A stretch of 64,000 bases of DNA, from the NCBI GenBank assembly GCA_947623455.1, contig OX392530.1, positions 35,123,405-35,187,404 on the forward strand, read 5' to 3'. How positions within the stretch are numbered: the stretch's first letter is position 1; every line of letters begins with the position of its first letter. The position numbers were made by a program, and so were the translations under genes. Origin of the DNA: Mimachlamys varia. Its lineage: Eukaryota; Mollusca; Bivalvia; Pectinida; Pectinidae. Under the pieces are notes generated by a model. That model was given only the letters and a program-made list of their open reading frames with translations, made no database searches and was not told the DNA's origin. This document shows positions 24,101 to 39,100 of this stretch, piece by piece.

Positions 24101-27100
24101 CAGAAATTCGCATTTTCAAAATGCCCGCTAAATTGGTCATTTTTTTAAATTTACATGACAAAAGTCCTTAAAAAACAGACATCTTTATTGGACACAATGC
24201 TCAGATGCATATATACTATTAAAATTGATCTTATTTCATTTAATACAACATAAAACCCGTACATGAGATTAAAACGAGACTTGAGCCTTCTGATCAGTAT
24301 GTGTGAGACAGACGATAAACGTAATGTTTTATTGAAACGTACCATTGCATACTCCGGTCTTTCTATCACAATCCTTATAACACGTGTCCGAGCACGTCTG
24401 GCCACAATCAGCACCGTATAGTCCAGAGGCACACTCTTAAATGTGCACAAGTTTAAATCATCTTACGATGGCTGTACTATCAATTGTAACATTCTGTTAT
24501 TTAATGCATTTTCCAAATGAAGTAAATTGGTGGTGACTTACGAACAACATAAACGTTATCAACAAAATGATGTCGGTCAGTGTAACAAACAAGTTTTTAT
24601 GTTCCTCATACAACAAACTGATCGCAGTTATGGTTGTGCAGTTGATAATTCAATATAATGCACCCAAAATAGCGAAATTATCATATATACATGTAGAGCA
24701 TATCTAACAGTATTACCAAATATGTTTCACGAGTAAGACTAATATTTTGATTTTTTTTTTTCAATTGTGTAGCAGGAATAAAAATACCAAAAAATAGTCA
24801 AACAGGTGAAATATAGTTTGTTTTGCTGAGGAATCTGTAAGATATTCTTTTTATTACATTTGTTATAACCTATTGCTACCCAGGGACGCAAACCGCCAAA
24901 TCATGTATGTGGATATTTTTAAACTTCCATGTCTAGAACAACCCACACGACAAAATATAGTTAACTTATCAAATATGTTGATGAATATAAAAACTCATTA
25001 ATGCATGATATTTACTTCTTCTTAAAAGTATTATAATGAAAGGGGTAATTAACTTCATAATTTAAATATATATATATTTAAATAAATGGTGCTAGGGCTT
25101 CATGTTTAATATTTATTATAGAACAATTGTTTAATTCTACTTACCCTTTCTCCAATAATAAGTTATTACACAAATTTCTCCAACAATAAGTCATTACACA
25201 ATACACTTACGGCACAGGGAGAGATGCCGGTCGATGAAGACTATGGACTAGTATTATGGTCGCCATCTTTATCTCATCGAGAACTATTATGTATCTTCGT
25301 GTGATATGAATATGGACGTTTAGTGTGCTTACTTGTTGTGATTGACAATGATGACTCGGTTATCATTTTGAGGATTGATGTGACCAAGATTTTACATGGC
25401 GGGTGTTGTCGATGAAGCTGAAGACGCTTACTCTTCCGGAACATCTGGTCTTAGTCTCTTGTACTTTTACGAGGGTAACAGTGAAAATACTTCCTTTGTT
25501 CCTATTTTACCTCTAGTTTAATCGATTTTGAGTTCGGAGTATGGTTTTGTTGACGCTTTGGTATTCTCTGATTTTTATTTTTGAATTGACGTCGTCATTT
25601 AAACGACATTGTCATAAAAGTCCTAAGTTGAAAAACACTTGGCACCAATGACTAACATTAGTCATCTATGACGTCTAAAGCAAACCACGTGTTATGTCTC
25701 GAAAACCTTTCCTTTCATACTCGTAATGTTCATATAGTGGATGGCAACGCAAAAAGTAAATATATGAATTTAGAATGACAAGAGTATGTTTATGTTCCTT
25801 ATCTCCATGTTTTTATGATCCAGCAATTTGAATGTTATCCCAATCATCAAGCTACTTGAGCTTTTCATGAAAGGTCTGAAGTATTGATATTCTCAATCCA
25901 TCAATGGACCAAATGTGAATATGCTTATCAGTTTATCAGATCCTCTATCCAGGAAAGAATAAGCAATTTGCTATACAAATTGGAAACTAAACAGATGTCA
26001 ATATTTCGGACCCCGATTTTAGAACAAAATTCTACATGAGTATGTGACCAAGTATGTGTTAATGTCTGCAGCCAAAACATCTAATAACTTGATACTTGTG
26101 TGCGAATGCTAATGCATAGATTGTTTGCAAAAAGAACTAGGCCGGCTTGATAACCAAGGTAATCCTACTATCGCACTGACCGGTTTATCGAAAGATGAAA
26201 TACTATCTAACCATAGACAAAAGATATTGTTTTGAAATGACCTCTAATTGCATTAAGCAAATGGACAACTTATATAATACAAAACAATGACGCCAAAACC
26301 CGTGACCAACCTTCACTACAGCTTCTCCCATAGTAACCAGCCTGACATCCTGGTATGTCACAGAATCCCGTCACTGCGTTACACCCGGGTATCTTACAAC
26401 GACATTCCTCAGCACAGTTTTCTCCAAATGTAACTGATAAACAAGCTGTATAGATAAAGCAAATCAACAGATACTTTATGAATACGCATACATTTATAAA
26501 ATAATGTAAATTAAATATAGATAAACGTAAGCTTGTTGTCTTCCTTTATTTATAGAACAAAATATTATTAAAACCATCATCATAATGGACGCAATGATGA
26601 TGATTGAGATTGAGAATGATACGGTTTTAAATTAAAGGACTTGACGTTTACTTTGCTGTGACCGAGAACTACATGGCAAGTGTCGTCGATGAAGCCGAAG
26701 ATTCTCTCTCTTCGGATACACGTTGTCTTATTATCTTTGACATTTTCAAAGGTCTCCGTGTAAATCTTCCCTATGTTCCTATACTGCCACTAATTCAATC
26801 GATTATGTGTTCGTATTATGGTTGTGTTGTCGCTCGGTATTCTCCTATTCTTTATACATCCAAAAGAATAAGACCAACCTGGATAGCATTTAATACTTAC
26901 GTAAGTAACATGACTCCCCAATCCAGCCGGCCGTACATCCGGAAACGTTACAATGCCCTGTTACCGAGTCACAACCAGGGGTAGAACAGTGACACGTGAG
27001 GGAGCAATCTTCGTCAAACGTTGTGATCGAACAAGCTGGAGCAAAAACAATAACCCCACAAATTTACAGAATCTGACATGACCCGCAATTACCAACATAC

Positions 27101-30100
27101 TGTGTATATATTACATGTAACTGTAATTCCAGTGAGTAAACGAACAAATTATATACTGTACAAAACTATGACGTCAAAATTCGTGACCAACCTTTATTAC
27201 AGCTACTGCCATGGTAACCAGCCTGGCACCCGGGTGTGTGACAAACTCCGGTCACTCCGTTACATCCGGGCGTCTTGCAATGACATTCCTTAGCACAGTT
27301 CTCTCCAAATGTAACAGGTGAACAAGCTGTATAGGAAAAGCACAAGTACTTTATGCATATTCATATGCACATTTAATTGAGGGTACATTAATCAAATTAT
27401 GTCTATGAATAACGTACATTTATTAACATATGTTAACGGAAGTAAATGCTTTTTTTGGAAATTATAAAATAGTTATTAAAGGTATTTATAATTTGTAATG
27501 ACGCATTTTTTCATACATTAATGTTATTTGTTTATGAAATGAAAGTTAATCTCAAAAAAGACTTTGTGAGATATTATTTCATTTTCTAATTTATGATTTA
27601 TTTATTTGTCATAAATTGCGTTGTTATTAGAAAATGCGTTATTAAGTCCCCAAAACGAAGTTAGGGGACTTATTGGTTTTACTCCATTTCTTCTTATTTT
27701 TCTTCTTCTTTTCTTCTTCTTCTTTGTCTTCTTCTGTCGTTTTTTGTCCGACTAATTCATTCTGAACTGTGCGTTGGATTTCGATGAAACTTCACATGAG
27801 TATTAGGATGGCTGCGTCGGTGATCCAACTAATTTTCTTTCCACAGTTGCGCATTTAAAATGGCTGCTATATTATGGCTTCTGATTGGTCGAAAATAGAT
27901 ATTGTCAGACTTCGCTAAAATTTGAAATGTAGGTGTGTTATGACTTTACAAACAACGTTATTTCGCTTTTTCGATATAACTAAATGGCCGCCAAATACTG
28001 GCTTCTAATTGGTCGAAATTTAGATATTATCCGATTTCGCTCAAATTTGGTATGTACAGTCTGCATGTATGTTACACTACAAAGATAACGTAACACACAC
28101 ATATGCTGCATCTCTTAAATTAAGTAAAACATACAGTATGCCGAAACAATGAATGGAACTGCATCATACAGCTGTTTCGTCCTCCTAGGACTCTTCAGTG
28201 ATGCTAGGGGCCAAAAGGTAGGAATCCAAAATTTCTAAACTAATGTAAAAGCAGAGGGGTCAGGTGCGTAAAACCCTTTCATTTATGAATTTAGAAATAA
28301 AATCAAACCATTTCTGAATAATTTCAAATCGTGTACTACGAAAATGAGTATATTATGTACCGTGCCACTACTCGAATGAGATTGGCAACAACAACCAAAC
28401 CTTGGTTTCGCGATTCAACAAAATGGCCGTCATTTCCTGGCCTCTCAATGGGCGAAATTTAAAAATCGTCCGATTTTCACGACATTAGTTATTTGCGTTT
28501 ACGCAATTTACCTTGTGCTCTATTGGATTTATGATCTCATAAACTAAACAAAATCAAAGGTTAATTCTTATATTTGCAGTATTTTGCTGTCAATGGTTAA
28601 TAACTTTTCTTCCCAATATAGCTGCATCTGCGGACAAACATTTTATTTCTGGAAGAACGATTCCAGCCATCCAAACATCCCGCATTCATGTCTGTACAGG
28701 TTCCAGTTGCTTTATAACATCCGGGCACAGCGCATTGACATCGAGTGTTACACCCCTTACCTAACATTTCGTCAGAACACGCTTATACATAAAACATATC
28801 AGTAGTTAAAAATAAACATGGTTTTTAGATGTCGTTTTTATTCCCATGTGATGTATATTTTATGAATGAAAAACAAAAGCATGGATTGAGTCTGGTTACT
28901 TGCTAAAATCATTCAACTTGGCTAACAAGTCAATGTCTACATCTCTTCATTTAAATTCGTGCAATATAAGCTTTATCCGTTAATTTTTATTGCTACAAAA
29001 TGTACCGCATAGTTTTTGTTTCGTGCTTGTAGACATTCAGATTCTTAGGGAATTAACGATATGTTCCGCAATACTTTAACTTGTCATTGGTATTTTATAA
29101 CATTACATTATCAAATGTCAAATTTAGTGCATTGATAGTTTTTTTCAATACCACTGTTTGCAAGAAAAATTATATTAGATTAACCCAATTTACATGCATG
29201 GAAAAATATACCATATCTGCATTATACTACTGTCACATTAAAATATGAAGTATCTCATCAAAAGGTTTCCTATGCGTCAAAAAAGAACATATAGATAATT
29301 TAACTTCTATGATTCATTTCAGTTCTAGAAACAAAATCAGAGAATAGCAAAGCGTCAACAAAACCATTATCAAACAAAACTCAAAATCCATTAAACTAGA
29401 GGCAAAATAGGAACAAAGGAAAGATTTACACGGAAACTCTTTAAAAGTACAAGAGAATAAGACCAGGTGTTTCGGAAGAGTAAGCATTTATCGACGACAC
29501 CCGCCATGTAAATCTTAGTCACATCCAAGTAGACATCAATCCTCAAAATGAGAATCGAGTCATCATTGTCAATCACAACAAGTAAGCCACTAATAAGCAA
29601 ACTCAAAAACGCCAATTTTCATATCACACAAAGATACAGATCCCTGTGCCGAAAGTTTGTTCGTCAGCAGATGACATCCATCAAGAAAATCTCGATATTC
29701 AGAGTAAGCCCTTCAATAACGAATCAAATGCGACATGTAAACACTAAAGGATTGGAGAAGCAGGAATGTTATTATCAAGAAAGGGAAAATCGGAAAATCG
29801 AAATCGTCACGTTAATCATAAAGCTTAGAACTAAAATTGTCTTCATATTCCTCTGGCATTGTTTATCCTATACTAACCTTGAAAAAGTGTATTGAATAAT
29901 TATAATTTGACTAATGAATATTTTAGCAGAACCCTTCTTAAAGCAAATAAAAAATTAACCGTAATTATTTGTTAACTTACGTATGTCACATGACATCCCC
30001 ATCCAGCCTGTTGCACATCCGGGTACGTTACAATGCCCTGTTACTGAGTTACAACCAGGCGTGTCACAGTGACACGTGGATAAACAGTTTTCTCCAAATG

Positions 30101-33100
30101 TTGTGATGGAACAAACTAAAAGTTAGGAAACACAACAACTAATACATGTACGGACTTAACATGAAGACCATCCACGGACCTCAAACACAAGGTACAAAAT
30201 GTATATAATTGCTGAGGTTGTTCACCTTAATAAGTTATACGTGTAACCGCTTCATAAAGAATAACGTTGTGTATTAAAAAAGGGGATCTATATAACGCAG
30301 TTTTTTTTATAAAGCAGACAAAATATAACTTTATATAAGTAATACCGTACATACGATATAGTAATGTAATTGCAGTGCATATGTTTTTTTTTCTGAAATT
30401 CAATGGGATATGTAAACATTTGTATTTTCATATTTATATTGTTCGTAGAATACTGACTCTGAGTTATGTATTTTAATCAAAACAATGATATTAAATGATC
30501 TATATAATTTAATGAAAACATACACTTGGAATGCTCCTTCAATTGTACATTGTCTTTCATGTGTGGTGTATTCAATATTTCTTTTCCAGTGAAAAAAATT
30601 GTGATACATTATATATTGATAAAGATGTCGATGATAAATGTAGTTTAATTGTAATTTCATCGAGGAAAGAATTAAATAATACAATACTACTGTAACAAAA
30701 CCCGTGACCAACCTTCATTACAGCTATTCCCATGGTAACCAGCCTGGCACCCTGTTATATTACAAACTCCGGTCACTCTGTTACATCCGGGCGTCTTACA
30801 ACGACATTCCTCAACACAGTTCTCTCCAAATGTCACAGAAGAACAAGCTGAAATTGACATATATGTAAAACACAATGTTTCATGTCTGACCCATAACTAG
30901 AGGTATATAGATCGACTTTTTGTGCTTTTTCTGTCGGCTGATTATGCCTCAAGCATAAATCTTGTATATTGAATAAATACGATAATGGCGATTAAACATT
31001 GTTTATTTTTAGTATTGCAGAGTCCAAAGTGGTCAGGATAATCATGATTATTCCTAGGATTCCATGAAAACACCTTTCTTTACAGAAAGGAAAAAAATAC
31101 CTTTATTGTAAGAAACCTTTCACTGTTTATGGTCATTTTAGAGATAACCTTTGATAACATCTACAAATTACAGGTCAGCACAAGATTTGTTTTGTTTTAT
31201 TTCAAGTGAATCACTTTCTATGAATAAGGATATGAATCTGTATACATTAAACACGAGGATGAAATATGTCTCGTTACTTGCTTAAGTATCTTCTCTTGTG
31301 AAAAGTCGAAATTTTCTGACGACTAACTTTTTTTCTTATATGCATTTTTGGAAAAGGGAGTTCATTGCATTGCAGAAAATGCAAAAAGAAATATATGGTA
31401 GTGAACTCGTTTTTGTGCTATGCTCGGTGAAAGATACCAAAATGAGCAAAACATGTGATTTATGTGAAAAATGCTGTTTTGGCCAATCGCAGGACATTTT
31501 CATTCAATATCTTCCAGATTTGTGATCAGAAATGTATGAATGTTTGCAGAATTGACAAAAATGTTATTTTCTTATTAATGGTGGAAGAATAAAGTCTTTA
31601 AAATATTTTTTAGCTCAAAAAATAAATTTTAGTTACCCCTACCCCTTATTTTTGATGAGAAAATACTCCATTTTTCCTCAGTTTTTGCAGATTTGATGTT
31701 TTATAAAAATAATCCTAGCGACTAACTTTTTTAGATATTTGGCAGATCAAAAGGAAATGGGTTTCTCATTCTAAAGCAATCATAAAAACTGGGGGGTAGC
31801 GTGCTTGTTTTTCTGTCCCATTATCAAATGTGTTATTTTTCCACTATTCTTGAGTCAAAAATCAAAATCGCTTCAATTCCACCAAATATCTTAAAAACAT
31901 AACCAAAATGTAAAATAATATCTTTGTTGCATGATAGTTGCTTTATAATGAATATAAAGAAGTTGTACAGCAAAAATGAACTTGCTGTATTGAAAAATGG
32001 CGACACAGTGACGATTTTAAATGATCAATCAAGCACAAAAATCTTGAAATTTTGGACGTTCCTGAAGGGGAAGAAATACACAGAAATACTAATTTTCAAA
32101 TTGGCCGCCATAATGGTCATTTATAAAAATTCTTCTAAAATAAGTTCTACAAATAATAGACATCTAATGTTTTGCTACATTTTTAAGATGCATATTTCCT
32201 ATCGAAATTGATAATAAATTGTTAGATATTACAAAAATATCTCACGTGAGATCAAAACGAGATTTGAACGTGATTGAAACCTCACAAGAGCAGATCCTTA
32301 AATCATCTAAAATGACTTACAAATGAATTTTAACATCTGCTCATTTGCGATTTTTAGCGATAAGCATTATTGATAAACTTTTCACGCAACAAGATATTTC
32401 GCTCCGTACTTTATAATAAAGTGATATAAATCTACAGTCATTACCTTAACCTTTTCAACGAAAAAATGATATTAGAATTAACCTTTTATACGGCAAAACT
32501 ATTAAATATCTACGTTTATAATTGAACCTTGATTCGACAGAAACTAGATGACAGTGGCGGAACATCTGTATTTAGAGATTCCTCGTTAACCATTATAACC
32601 GATCGAAATATCATGGCTTAATGACAAGGTAAGGTAACCTCCAAAAAGAGTTTCTTCCATTGTAGTATCCTTACTAGGTGTTCATTCATATATAGCTTAA
32701 AAGAGCTCATAAATTATGTCGGTGTCACCTTAGAACTACGCTAAAAAAATAAAATATATCACCAAAACTTTTCCTATAAGTGTCGTTGGAAAAATAACAA
32801 ATAAATAATTTAACTTTTATTATTCATTTAAGTTTTAGAGTTGTCTTCCTATCCCTTTGACATGGTTTGTGTTACACTTGTCATGTAAAAGCTTATTGAA
32901 TAATCATTATTTGACTAATTAACAATTAAGCAGGACCTTCTGTAGAACAAATAAAAAATAAACTGTATTGACTTTGTTAACTTACGTGTATTACATGAAT
33001 CCCCCATCCAGCCGGCCGTACATCCGGGTACGTTACAATGCCCTGTTACTGAGTCACAACCAGGGGTAGAACAGTGACACGTGAGGGAGCAATCTTCGCC

Positions 33101-36100
33101 AAATATTGTGTTGGAACAAACTAAGATAGGAAACACAATAACTTACACTGACTCAAAATAATGAATATCCATTGATCTACTATATATACAATGTAATGTA
33201 ACTATGGAAGGTTGTTCACTTTAAACAGATACACGTTAAACATTTTCAAAAAGCCCAAGTGTGTGCCTACTGCGCTATAAAGAAACAGATCTTCTTATTG
33301 TTTTAGATACGTTTTATTTTCTGCAATTAATTCCGATGTGGAAACATTTACTATTTGTAATTGAACCGTACGGGCTTTGTTTTTGGGGCATTGCCTTTAA
33401 AGAAGAAAATAGAAATAAAAATAGATCTTTAAAAATTATGAAAACATACACTAGGAATGTTGTATTTACATTTTTCACAATGGTTTTACGTTTATCATTA
33501 AAGTGAATGTGATTAAAAAAAAACTATTTCAGTATGCTAACATGCAAGAACAAAAACCCTTTATATATTTGAAAAATGACATGATTTCCTAGTAGAAAAT
33601 CTCTGAAATTTAAAAAAAAAAAGCCATTCAAGGACTGTCAAATTGTATTTATTGTCTATTTGAATGCAATCTGGTTGCCAGATAAGTATCCATGACGTCC
33701 GTTTTTAATAGTTATGTGTCTTTCATATGTAGTATATTCAAGATATATTTTCAAGTAATAAATTGCAGGATGAACATACATTGATAAAGATGTTAGAGAT
33801 TGATATCTTGCATCGTAATTTTAGAAAAATAGAAAAGAATTAATAAAAATAATACAATACTTATGTTACAAAATTCGTGACAAACCTTGACTACAGCTAC
33901 TGCCATGGAAACCAGCCTGACATCCAGGTGTGTCACAGAGTCCCGTTACTGCGTTACATCCGAGCGTCTTGCAACGACATTCCTCGGCACAGTTTTCTCC
34001 AAATGTAACAGATGAACAAGCTGAAATTTGAGATACATATTTATATATATATATAGATAGAAGTCAGACCCATAGCTGAGGATATTCATATATATTGCCT
34101 GTTCGCATCTTTTCCCGGTCGAATATGCAAAGCATAAATCATTTACATATTTTTTTATATACAAGATAGTGAGAAATAAAGACTACTATTTAGTTGCAAA
34201 GTCACACATTGTCAGGATTGTTCTAATCTGATTATTCCTAGGAATCAATGCAATTCGCCTATCTGACTTTTTGTTACTACGATAATCAAATGGAGAAGAA
34301 ACAGAGAATACCAAAGCGTCAACAAAACCATAATCCGAACTCAAAATTGATTTAACCAGAGGCAAAATAGGAAGAAAGGAAAGATCAATATTGAGACCCT
34401 CGCAAAAGCCCAATGGAATAAAACCAGGTGTTCCGGAAGAGTAAGCGTCTTCTGTTTCATCGACGACACCCACCATGTACATCTTGGTCACATCCAAGCA
34501 AGTATCAATCATAAAAAAATCAGCATTGTCAATCACAACAAGCAAGCACACTAATAAGCAGACTCAAAAACGTCCATCCTAATATCACACAAAGATACAG
34601 AATTTTTCTCGATGAGACAAAGATGGCTACCATAAAACTTGCCCATAGTCTTCATCAACCATGCTCTCTCGAATCCCTGTGCCGTACAATTTGTACTTTT
34701 GTTCGTCAACCAAAAACGGAAAACTCATTTGACTTAGAAAGTAAAATATCTTTACAGACAGAAAACAATACCTTTACAGAGGAAACATACCTTTACAAAA
34801 AGATAAAATACTTTTACAGTCAGCGAAAAATACCTTTCAACAAAATATCTTTATCGAAAGAGTAAAAGTACCTTTACAGACAGAAAAATGCTTCAACAGA
34901 GAAAGAGAGAAAAAACATACAGAGAGAGAATACAAAACCTTTACAGAGAGAGTAAAAATATCTTTACAGAGCGAGTAAAAAGCATTTACAGAAAAAAAAA
35001 CAAAAATACAGGAAAAATACCTTTATTGTGAGAGAAAATTACCTTTACAGAAAAAGTATTCCTTTACAGAGAGAGTAAAAATAACAGTACAGAGGGAGAA
35101 ATAAACATCTTCACAGAGAGAGAAAATAAGCCTTTACAGTGAGTAAAACTATCTTACCAGAGAGAGTAAAACTATCTTAACAGAGAGAGTACAACTATCT
35201 TAACAGAGAGTAAAAATACCTTTACAAAGAAAAAAATATTTAACGGAGAGGGAGAGAAAATATACCACTACAAAGAGAAAAACACCTTTACAAAAAGCAA
35301 AAATACTTTTATAGAGAGAGAAAATTCCTTCGTAGAAACAAACAAAATAACTTTTCAGAGAGAGTAAAGGTATATTAACACAGATAGATAGAGAGAAACA
35401 TATCTTTACAGAGGGAGTAACATATCTTTACAGGGAGTAAAAATACCCTTACAGATAGAGAGAGAAAAAAACGACTATTAAGATAGAAAAATACCTTTGC
35501 ATACAGAAAGGAATCTTAACAAAGAGAGCAAAATACTTTAACAGAGAATACATTGTACAATGTAAACTCCTTTACAAAGAGAGTAAAAATACCTTTACAG
35601 AGAGAAAAGAATATTTTCCGACAGAGAAGGAGAAAAACTTTTGCAAAGCGAGTAAAAATAACTTTACAGCGAGAGGACAAATAGCTTTACAGAGGGAGAA
35701 AACATTGTTCAGCAATGTTCGAAATCTTTGGTGTCGAGGAAATGTTTACCTTGTGCTTCATTTATAGGCTCTCTGGATTGTTGATCATGGTCAATATCAG
35801 CTTATTTGAACAATATTGTTTAACTTCTGAATTGAAGTCTGAGTGGTCCAGTTTAAACAGTACTTACAAAATACCTGTTCCTATTGCTACGTACATTGTT
35901 TACAATACACTGGTCCAGTCCACACCGCACTACATTGTGTAGAATCACAGACTGTACTTACATTGGTTACAATAAAATAGTCCAGTCCACCCCGCACTAC
36001 AGTGTGTAGAATCACAGACTGTACTTACACTAGTAACAATACACTGATCCAGTCCACCCCGCACTAGACTGTGTAGAATCACAGACTGTACTTACACTTG

Positions 36101-39100
36101 TTACGATACACTTGTCAGTCCACCCCACACTACAGTGTGTATAATCACAGACTGTACTTACACTGGTTACAATACACTGGTCTAATCCACCCCGAACCAC
36201 AGTGTGTATAATCACAGACTCTACTTACACTGGTTACAATACACTGGTCTAATCCACCCCGAACCACAGTGTGTATAATCACAGACTTTACTTACATTGG
36301 TTACAATACACTGGTCTAGTCCACCTCGCACTACAGTGTGTAGAAACACAGACTGTACTTACACTGGTTACAATACACTTGTCCAGTCCACCCCACACTA
36401 CAGTGTGTACAATCACAGCCTGTACTTACACTAGTTACAATACACTGGTCCAGTCCACCCTGCAATACAGTGTGTACAATCACAGCCTGTACTTACACTG
36501 GTTACAATACACTTGTCCAGTCCACCCCACACTACAGTGTGTACAATCACAGCCTGTACTTACACTGGTTACAATACACTGGTCCAGTCCACCCTGCACT
36601 ACAGTGTGTAGAATCACATACTCCGTTGTCAGGGTTACAGCCATATTTACAGTTGGTACAACTGTGTTGACACTGGTCACCATACTTATATGTAAAGCAA
36701 CCTGGCAAGTTAATTGTCAAAACTTATTTTATATTATTCACAAATAAATAAAAATAAAATGCACATTTGTTTTCTTAACTGATATTTAGATGTACATGTA
36801 TCTCGATAAGATATTTACTTTAAATCGAAATAAGAGAATTTTTTAATTTGCACTTGCGTAATACTTATGCCCACTCGATTAAATCAATACAATAGAAATA
36901 TGAGCTACCGTACCATTTACCAAACATAATACATTTTAAGCAACATGAAATTGAGCCCGGGAATGAGCCTGGGTAGCTCATACGTTTACATTGTGTGACG
37001 GTTTATGATATTAATAAGCAGTTTCTTGTTCTGCAAATCAATCATCTATTAAGTTAAGTAACACATCGAGTAAACTATTACCATACACGTCCACCTCACA
37101 CACGTCCATGAATGTCCCATTTGTCCGTGTAATGATGATCATCACTCTCTGACCGGTTACGTTACACGAGGTGATGTTTTGAGTGACGTCAGGGAGACCG
37201 GCGTCCACATCCTCGTAACATTTGTTACCAGACGGTAAACCTGTATCGTTTGATACCCACAAGGCAAAGCCATCGGCACGATCTGTTGATGAGAAACGTA
37301 AGATACAAAATACAAGAGTCAAAACGAAAGACCAAACTTGAACACAATTATGTATGCCTTGTAGGTAATACTGACTTTGTTTTAACCTGTATATAATATT
37401 CCTATCGTATTCGCCGAAAAACCATTAAATGTTAATCTTCACAACTGACAGACACATTCGTTTTTAATTGAAATGAAAAGCAATTAATATTGTATCTTGT
37501 AAAATGGATTACTATATGTAGTATTATAGTTATATATTGTATGCGTCGCAGACAGAAAGATAGAAAAGTAGTTGGAAGATATTTCACTTTAACTAAATTA
37601 CAGGTACATGAAATTTTGTATAATTGTCTTTACCGTTAAAGGTAATGAATGATATACACTCTGTCACATGACATGTACAGGCTTATAATTACATTTTACA
37701 TGATGGCCTTCCTTTAACATACTGCTAATCTGGATGATATTCACCACACTAAAGATACAGTCTGGATCACTGGACATACGGATTGAAAGTCATTTTTTAA
37801 CTTTCGTAGTTCTATGAAAGGTCAGCCGTTACATCCATATTGAATGAAGCCCGCTGACTTTCAATCCATATATTTACATTTTTACTATAGAACAATTGCT
37901 TAACTTCATTTATTTTTTTTTCATTCAAATTCTTTATTACCGGCGGTTGTATATGTGTCGTCATTTCAACGACATTGGCAGAACAGCCCAGCTTGAATAA
38001 AAATGGCACCAATGATAATAATTAATCATTATTCGAAGCGGCGCGACAAGACTCTTATTGAACAAGCTTGATATCTGACGTCATAATTAAACCATGTGCT
38101 ACGTCTCGAGAACCATTCCTTTCATACTTTTATAAAAGGCGTTTTTGCTGTTAATGTTCATATAATGGGTTGCAGCGCAAATGTAAATTTAACACTATGA
38201 CGTCATGTTGGCGCCATGTTTACCTACATTACGTCAACCCTTATCACGACGCTTCAGATCATGCATATTATAATTATGTATGTTAACATAAAAGCGGAAT
38301 AAAAACTTTATGATAATTATAAGATAATATCTGAATGTTAATATAACCATTGTACATTTGCCATATTGATTTTAAGGTTATATAAGCAATTTGGCAAGAT
38401 TCATTAATATTAACTTAATACAGTACATAATTGTATTGATTCTGATAAGAATTGCAGTATTGTTCTGCCACTCATTCAAGAATGATGACAGACAATCAAC
38501 GGGTACCATCGACATGTTTATATTTCCATTCCGACAGTAACACCGTAAGAACTACAAAATACAAAATGAAGGACGTTTGCACAATGTAAACTCACAGAAG
38601 ACCAAGATTCAAACATCTCAAACACTCGGATCATTCTATTATCATAATTACATCGACTATGACATAATGCACAATTATTACATAGTGTGACTCAAATATA
38701 TAGACTTCTGTTGTTATTACAATTGTCTGTACTATTAATTCAGATGTGCATCAAATTATGGATACAGTCTGTTTTTCAATTATATTCAAACAATAACTCA
38801 TGGACAATATGTGTAATTAAAGAACAACTTAATCAATTACTATGGCAACATGGTCTCATGTTAAACCAACTTGGTGTATGAATAAACATGATTTCGCATA
38901 ATCTGTACAGATACTCTATTAAGCAATCAACGAAAAGACCTTAATAAATATAATTGACTTACGCTGTGGTGACCCAGATTGACTGTTCCAGTTAAATGGA
39001 TAGACAGCACATAGCTGTGCATGTGTACAACTCTCTAAATTGAACAATAGAAAAAAGTAGTAAAATAAAAATGTTTTATAACAACCTGCTACAAAATTAA

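Noticed and set aside
31298..32211. 75- and 95-codon plus-strand frames
   Set aside because: In intron DNA that is duplicated at about 24 kb, where the frames are not kept.
36271..36747. 158-codon plus-strand frame
   Set aside because: Antisense reading of the 67-bp exon/donor array.
38950..39040. Possible exon with acceptor and GTAAGT donor (THAQLCAVYPFNWNSQ)
   Set aside because: Lies inside the BEL LTR and is present in both LTRs; may be an LTR splice signal, not a host exon.
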